Shown here one piece after another: positions 33,529 to 37,022 of a stretch of DNA of 37,022 bases. Source of the stretch: Clostridiales bacterium (GTDB taxonomy: Bacteria > Bacillota > Clostridia > Christensenellales > CAG-138); the NCBI GenBank assembly GCA_009779405.1, contig WREI01000017.1, forward strand, positions 1-37,022. The letters run 5' to 3'. The notes under the pieces were generated by a model. It saw only the letters and a list, made by a program, of their open reading frames with translations, ran no database searches and was not told where the DNA came from. The translations under genes and the position numbers were made by a program. The stretch's first letter is position 1. Every line of letters begins with the position of its first letter.

Positions 33529-33758
33529 GTAAATTTGTAATGAGAAAATGCAATACGTGTCAAGGTGAAATTTGCTTCTATACAGAAAATGTAACAAATA
33601 TCGTATATCTTTGTTGCGATGATTGTGAGGTCGAATTTACAACTCCCCAAGATGCAGCAACATTTTGCAATGGAACAAGAAATAAATTCGGATTAAGTAG
33701 ATTTTCAACAATTGATGAAATAAAGAAAACACAATGGGATAAGTATATAATCAATTAG
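33525..33758 (+). CDS. Small Cys-rich protein, possible immunity partner
   Basis: 77 residues; the ATG overlaps the stop of the toxin-like gene (ATGA at 33525-33528). The N-terminal half has a zinc-ribbon-like layout with CNTC (about 9-12) and CCDDC (about 30-34). The C-terminal half is polar and helical (FSTIDEIKKTQWDKYI). Size, strict coupling and position fit an antitoxin or immunity protein for the upstream gene, but no immunity family is recognised. Behind it a 130-bp gap leads to the coupling protein; that gap carries only a weak hairpin (GTGAG/CTCAC, 33872-33887) beside the next ribosome binding site. Confidence 0.6.
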   Translation: MSKFVMRKCNTCQGEICFYTENVTNIVYLCCDDCEVEFTTPQDAATFCNGTRNKFGLSRFSTIDEIKKTQWDKYIIN

Positions 33759-33890
33759 AACAGCGTAAAGCCGAGAAAACAGGACATACAATAAACAAAG
33801 TCTTTCCGTCGCCTATCATATGTGACAGATGGCAATATTATTGCGCCTGTCCGCATATAAGTGAGTATCAACTCACAGGAGGGCGCGAAA

Positions 33891-35306
33891 ATGGCGACGG
33901 ACTATGGCTATTGGGACATGGGTACAGGAATCCTCCGCACCATCGCAAAAGTGGCCGGTTACGGCATAAAGGGCGGCAGAATGCTGTATACCCACCACCA
34001 AATCAAAGAGGACGCAGAGCAATACCAAGCCTATGAGAGAGCCGCGAAGAACCCGCCCGCGCCGTTTGCGCTGCAAGGCAGCATCCGCAGCGGCGTATTC
34101 TTCGGCAAACACGACTGCCGCTGTATTCGCAAGCCCCAAGACATGGACGGACATGTGCTTGTAATCGGCGGCACGGGCAGCGGCAAAACCTCCTGCATCG
34201 CCATCCCCACCCTGCGCGCATGGGGCGGGCGGGTGTTTGCAATCGACATCAAGGGCGAGCTATACGACAGAACAATAGCATACCGCCCTGACATACACAT
34301 TTTCAATCCATTACAAGCGTGTTCATATGGCTATGACCCGTACTATACCCTCAAAGACAGCCGTAACGCCGCACAGGAGGCTAAGGCAATCGCTCAGGCT
34401 CTTATACCAAGGCCGCCCGACATCAAAGACCCATTTTGGGTTGAGAGTGCGCAGAATCTCTTAACAGGCGCGATATTGCACTTCTACAACGAGGGGCTTT
34501 CATTTATCGATACTATCAAGGCCATACAGAGGCTGCCGCAAAATAGCTTGATTGAGGAAATCGCGCAGAGCAATACAAAAGAGACGAGGTATTATATCAA
34601 TAACTTTGTTGGAATGGCGGACAAAACCCTGTCGGGTATAGTTTCGGAGTTAAGCCGAAACATCGTAACCATAGCAGCAGATAAGGATTTGGTTGACGCA
34701 TTGTCGAGGAACAAGATCATTACCCCTGCCGACTTGGAAAATGGCGCGGATGTGTACATCCAAATCCCCGAACACCTTTTGGAGCAATGGAATCCAATTG
34801 TAACCCTTATCGTCAATCAGTTTCTATCCTACTTCGAGCAGCGCAGGTATACCGACACCACGCCTATACTTTTTCTCCTTGACGAATTCCCGCGTTTAGG
34901 GCGTATTCCCGCCATCCAAAACGGCCTTGCAACCTTGCGGAGCCGTAAGGTGACATTATGCCTTGTAATCCAGAATATCGCGCAATTAAGCGCGATATAT
35001 GGGCGCGACAACGCCAATGTGATTTTAGGCAACTGTGATTACAAAGCGGTACTCGGTGCAAGCGATTATGATACACAGCGGTATTTATCCGCGATGTGTG
35101 GGTTGTACATCAAACGCATGGCAAGCGCGGGGTATCAAGCCCCGCTGCCGATGAGCGTAAACGAGGGCGCGGCGGAGCAGTTTGCGCCCATCATCCCCGA
35201 AGCCGATTTTGGGATTATGAATGATATTGTGCTGATTAACCCGCTGGGCGAAGATTCGACCTTTTGCAGGGTGGAAAAAGAGCCGTATTACAATGCATGG
35301 GGATGA
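33891..35306 (+). CDS. VirD4/TraG-type coupling protein (T4CP), short form
   Basis: 471 residues from the ATG at 33891, with CAGGAGGG upstream; an in-frame ATG 30 nt earlier lacks a site. It links the relaxase-DNA complex to a mating pore and pumps DNA. Walker A is GGTGSGKT (about 93-100) and Walker B LFLLDEFPRLGRI (about 324-336), the typical TraG/VirD4 signature, with RKVTLCLVIQNIAQL after it. The usual N-terminal pair of transmembrane helices is not visible: the first 85 residues are soluble (RTIAKVAGYGIKGGRMLY). At 471 residues it is shorter than common T4CPs (about 550-700). It may need a membrane partner from the helper element. Confidence 0.88.
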   Translation: MATDYGYWDMGTGILRTIAKVAGYGIKGGRMLYTHHQIKEDAEQYQAYERAAKNPPAPFALQGSIRSGVFFGKHDCRCIRKPQDMDGHVLVIGGTGSGKTSCIAIPTLRAWGGRVFAIDIKGELYDRTIAYRPDIHIFNPLQACSYGYDPYYTLKDSRNAAQEAKAIAQALIPRPPDIKDPFWVESAQNLLTGAILHFYNEGLSFIDTIKAIQRLPQNSLIEEIAQSNTKETRYYINNFVGMADKTLSGIVSELSRNIVTIAADKDLVDALSRNKIITPADLENGADVYIQIPEHLLEQWNPIVTLIVNQFLSYFEQRRYTDTTPILFLLDEFPRLGRIPAIQNGLATLRSRKVTLCLVIQNIAQLSAIYGRDNANVILGNCDYKAVLGASDYDTQRYLSAMCGLYIKRMASAGYQAPLPMSVNEGAAEQFAPIIPEADFGIMNDIVLINPLGEDSTFCRVEKEPYYNAWG

Positions 35307-35350
35307 TTCCAATCGGGCGCGCGCCGGAGTTATACGAAACTCCCCGCCGC

Positions 35351-35475
35351 CCCTTGACAATCGTTTGGTAAAATGATTGGGATGGTTGCCGACGGCGAGA
35401 GAACTCAAAAACATGCTTTTGGGTTTCGCCGTCGTTGTTTTATAGCGTATCATTTTGCCAAACGATTATCAAGGG
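35351..35475. repeat. Large nested inverted repeat after the coupling-protein gene
   Basis: An outer 27-bp repeat (35351-35377 with 35449-35475, two mismatches) encloses a second stem of GACGGCGA (35391-35398) with TCGCCGTC (35426-35433), which extends inward through AACTCAAAA and TTTTGGGTT. GTTGTTTTA follows the inner stem, so it can end transcription of the coupling-protein gene, but the outer arms go far beyond a terminator and could form a cruciform. The stretch 35476-35602 has no gene. Confidence 0.65.
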
Positions 35476-35602
35476 CAAGCAACGCCCGCGGCGTTGGCGG
35501 CTGCCTGTGTGCCTCGGGCTTCCCGAATCTAAAAACATGCTGTTTTGCTGCGCCTGATGGCCTCGTGGGGGCCGTGAGAGGGGGAGGGGAAAAGAATGGG
35601 TC

Positions 35603-36559
35603 TTACCCCTTCATGCGAATAGTACCGTTATTGCGCTTCATAATCTCCATATTATCAAGCGGGTTGAATACCTCGAAGTTTTGTTGTAAATCCGACCCGA
35701 ACATATTAACGTACTCTTTTACTATCTCAATACTCTGATGTCCTAAAATCTTTTGTAAACGGAAAATATCCCCGTTATTGAGAATCCAGTTTTTTGCAAA
35801 GGTATGGCGGAACAGATGAACACTTGTTTTTGTCACACCGCGCGCTTTGTTGTAACGGTGGATCGCTGTTTTCAAAGCATCATAGCACATTTGTTGACCA
35901 TAGGAGTTACAAAAAAGATAATCATTGTTACCGCCCTTGCGAAACTCAATGTATTCCGCAAGTGTCTTTTCAAGTGTTCGCGACAAAGGAATTATATAGG
36001 GCTTATTGTTCTTTACAGCGCGAAGCTTTATTTCATGCGAGGTAAAATCAATATCACTAATTGTTAGGTTACACAATGTTTTTGCTCTGTTTCCTGTGCC
36101 GAGAAGATAACAAACCAAAACCCAATTACGATACTCCGAGAAAGAGCAGGTTTTTATGTTAGGCTTTTTGAGCAGTCGTTCAAGCTCTGCATTTGTGTAT
36201 GTTTCTTTTATCGGCTTTTCGGCTGTAATCATTTTCACCTTAAATTCAGGGGTATAACCTTCCGACATAAAGAAATAGAGGATTGAGCGAAGTCCGCGCA
36301 AATATGTATTGATTGATGTATCTCTAATCGCTTTATTTCGTTCTCGCATATAGGTAATAAAATCTAAAACCGTATCTTCACAAAGAGAATTACATTTCGT
36401 ATTCTCACCAATATAATGAATGAAAATAGAATAGGTATCCTCATAGAATTGCAAAGTGTCGGGCGATAGATTTGCGGCTCGTTTTCGCTGAATAAAACGC
36501 AAATATCCTTCCTTAAGAGTCGGGTTAGCCGTGGTATGTAGTGACATCATTTTCTTCAT
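35603..36559 (-). CDS. int: Tyrosine recombinase / integrase of the element
   Basis: 318 residues, ATG at 36559 behind GGGGGG. Residues 13-105 are a SAM-like core-binding domain and 120-310 the catalytic domain. The active-site residues are Arg158 (GTGNRAKTL), Lys184 region (AVKNNK), His248 and Arg251 (HLFRHTF), His274 (LGHQSI) and Tyr283 (KEYVNMF). No separate N-terminal arm-binding domain of the lambda/Tn916 type is obvious. It lies about 190 bp from the right tRNA-Lys and should catalyse integration and excision there. No excisionase gene is recognised. The intervening 36560-36748 carries repeats and a terminator only. Confidence 0.93.
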   Translation of the reverse strand: MKKMMSLHTTANPTLKEGYLRFIQRKRAANLSPDTLQFYEDTYSIFIHYIGENTKCNSLCEDTVLDFITYMRERNKAIRDTSINTYLRGLRSILYFFMSEGYTPEFKVKMITAEKPIKETYTNAELERLLKKPNIKTCSFSEYRNWVLVCYLLGTGNRAKTLCNLTISDIDFTSHEIKLRAVKNNKPYIIPLSRTLEKTLAEYIEFRKGGNNDYLFCNSYGQQMCYDALKTAIHRYNKARGVTKTSVHLFRHTFAKNWILNNGDIFRLQKILGHQSIEIVKEYVNMFGSDLQQNFEVFNPLDNMEIMKRNNGTIRMKG

Positions 36560-36606
36560 AAAAACGCCCCCCTATGTAAAAATATATTTGGCTTCGGGGC
36601 AAAATA

Positions 36607-36620
36607 TGAACCGCTGATTA
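36607..36620 (+). repeat. Right copy of 14-bp direct repeat near element end
   Basis: TGAACCGCTGATTA, identical to 22996-23009. Together with CTGATTA-like repeats at 36637-36664 and in the tRNA core it may form the integrase binding array. Confidence 0.5.
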
Positions 36621-36637
36621 GTCCAAAAACGCAAAAT

Positions 36638-36664
36638 AATCAGGGGTTCAAAAATCCCCTGATT
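36638..36664. repeat. Perfect 9-bp hairpin upstream of the integrase gene
   Basis: AATCAGGGG and CCCCTGATT flank a 9-nt loop. The arms resemble the CCCTGATTAA of the tRNA anticodon arm, so this may be an extra integrase or accessory-protein site. Confidence 0.45.
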
Positions 36665-36687
36665 CGCAATTTCGGCGATAAATTCTT

Positions 36688-36732
36688 GAAAATAAAAATC
36701 GGACAAGCCCTTTATTTATAAGGGTTTGTCCG
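36688..36732 (-). terminator. Rho-independent terminator for the right tRNA-Lys
   Basis: On the minus strand a 13-bp stem (36720-36732 with 36700-36712, one G-T pair) is followed by ATTTTTATTTT. It lies about 17 nt after the CCA of the right tRNA copy and is carried by the element. Confidence 0.75.
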
Positions 36733-36748
36733 ACTATCCTACTAAAAC

Positions 36749-36825
36749 TGGTACACCATTGCGGGCTCGAACCGCAGACACCCTGATTAAGAGTCAGTTG
36801 CTCTAGCCGGCTGAGCTAAGGAGGC
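36749..36825 (-). tRNA. tRNA-Lys (anticodon CTT), right copy, hybrid
   Basis: Minus strand, 77 nt with encoded CCA (36749-36751), anticodon CTT at 36789-36791. The D arm and T arm (TGCGG-TTCGAGC-CCGCA) are paired, but the acceptor GCCTCCT meets ATGGTGT with two mismatches and the anticodon stem starts with an A-G mismatch (ACTGA/TCAGG). The 5' part matches the left copy and the 3' part does not, as expected when an integration event joined two different tRNA halves. It has a consensus promoter and a terminator, so it is transcribed, but folding and charging may be impaired. Confidence 0.8.
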
Positions 36826-36836
36826 ATATGTTTTTC
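36777..36836. repeat. Right attachment-site repeat (60 bp)
   Basis: Matches 22869-22928 with two mismatches. It ends 11 bp upstream of the tRNA 5' end, where the two flanks diverge completely. Confidence 0.75.
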
Positions 36837-36846
36837 AACCTTGCTG

Positions 36847-36875
36847 ATTATAACTTGCTCCTTAACATTTGTCAA
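36847..36875 (-). promoter_or_regulatory. Consensus sigma-A promoter of the right tRNA-Lys
   Basis: On the minus strand TTGACA (36870-36875) and TATAAT (36847-36852) are exactly 17 nt apart, with 21 nt between the -10 and the tRNA. This is very probably the native chromosomal tRNA promoter. The remaining 36876-37022 shows no gene I can support. Confidence 0.8.
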
Positions 36876-37022
36876 TTGCCACGTGAAAAACGAACGAATG
36901 GTGAATCGCAAAAGTGAATTCCGGAGTAAGAACAATGCGTGAGGAGCGCAAGAGAGAAGTCCAAAAGGGAGAGATAAAGAGCAGTGTGGCGCGGGGGAGA
37001 TAGGCGAAAGCGTTTGGGTATG

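Noticed and set aside
33752-34033. Long open frame overlapping the start of the coupling-protein gene (contains GHTINKVFPSPIICDRW)
   Set aside because: It has no start codon or ribosome binding site and most of it overlaps the T4CP gene in another frame. It could be the tail of an upstream mobilization gene cut off by the cargo insertion, but I cannot support that.
35373-35738. 121-codon plus-strand frame over the large inverted repeat
   Set aside because: It runs through the palindrome and antisense into the integrase gene, with no start signal or recognisable protein.
36877-37022. Possible short gene at the right edge (MREERKREVQKG...)
   Set aside because: Only 22 codons with no ribosome binding site and biased composition; the minus strand frame is equally unconvincing.

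Overview
The window looks like chromosomal DNA from a GC-rich, Gram-positive anaerobe of the Clostridia (possibly Christensenellales- or Oscillospirales-like; this placement is inference). The evidence is strong GGAGG ribosome binding sites, several TTGACA-N17-TATAAT promoters, the Firmicute gene order mrnC - rlmB - sigH, and secreted proteins with long Thr/Pro/Glu linkers. Near position 22.9 kb the host region gives way to a roughly 14 kb integrated mobilizable element of visibly lower and uneven GC content.

Region by region. 1-0.6 kb: debris of a conjugative element (a partial small gene and the C-terminal end of a VirB6/TrbL-like membrane protein). 0.7-5.3 kb: a lipoprotein, an XRE regulator with eight hydrophobic decapeptide repeats, an EamA half-transporter, an AraC-GyrI regulator, then an AT-rich zinc-ribbon membrane gene followed by a duplicated fragment of the AraC gene. 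5.3-8.4 kb: a minus-strand envelope operon (coiled-coil protein, single-pass exported protein, NlpC/P60 hydrolase). 8.5-12.7 kb: birA, a RidA-membrane fusion, mrnC, rlmB with a DKKPYG repeat tail, and sigH. 12.8-15.0 kb: a large membrane-anchored protein with four peptidoglycan-binding repeats and an NlpC/P60 domain. 15.1-22.7 kb: two multidomain minus-strand genes (GNAT-methyltransferase and P-loop/Nudix/Nudix) divergent from an aconitase-family hydratase - isocitrate dehydrogenase - methyltransferase-GNAT operon.

22.87-36.84 kb: the mobile element, bounded by two tRNA-Lys(CTT) copies that share a 60-bp block. From left to right it holds an oriT-like structure, a MOBQ relaxase, a convergent Ku + ATP-dependent ligase operon (bacterial NHEJ), a serine resolvase with palindromic candidate sites, an AT-rich cargo operon, a VirD4/TraG-type coupling protein, a large inverted repeat, and a tyrosine integrase next to the right tRNA. 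The cargo operon encodes a degenerate J-domain/coiled-coil/membrane protein, a 1099-residue HerA/DUF87-type ATPase, an acidic protein with a toxin-like C-terminus and a small Cys-rich protein.

Relaxase, coupling protein and oriT would let the element be mobilized by a helper conjugation machine; no VirB4 or pilus genes are present. The integrase would integrate and excise it at tRNA-Lys, and the resolvase would resolve multimers or act on the palindromes. Ku-ligase may seal breaks made during transfer or excision. The J-like/ATPase/toxin-like cassette is the part least explained by known families and is the best candidate for an undescribed system (defence, or toxin delivery/processing).
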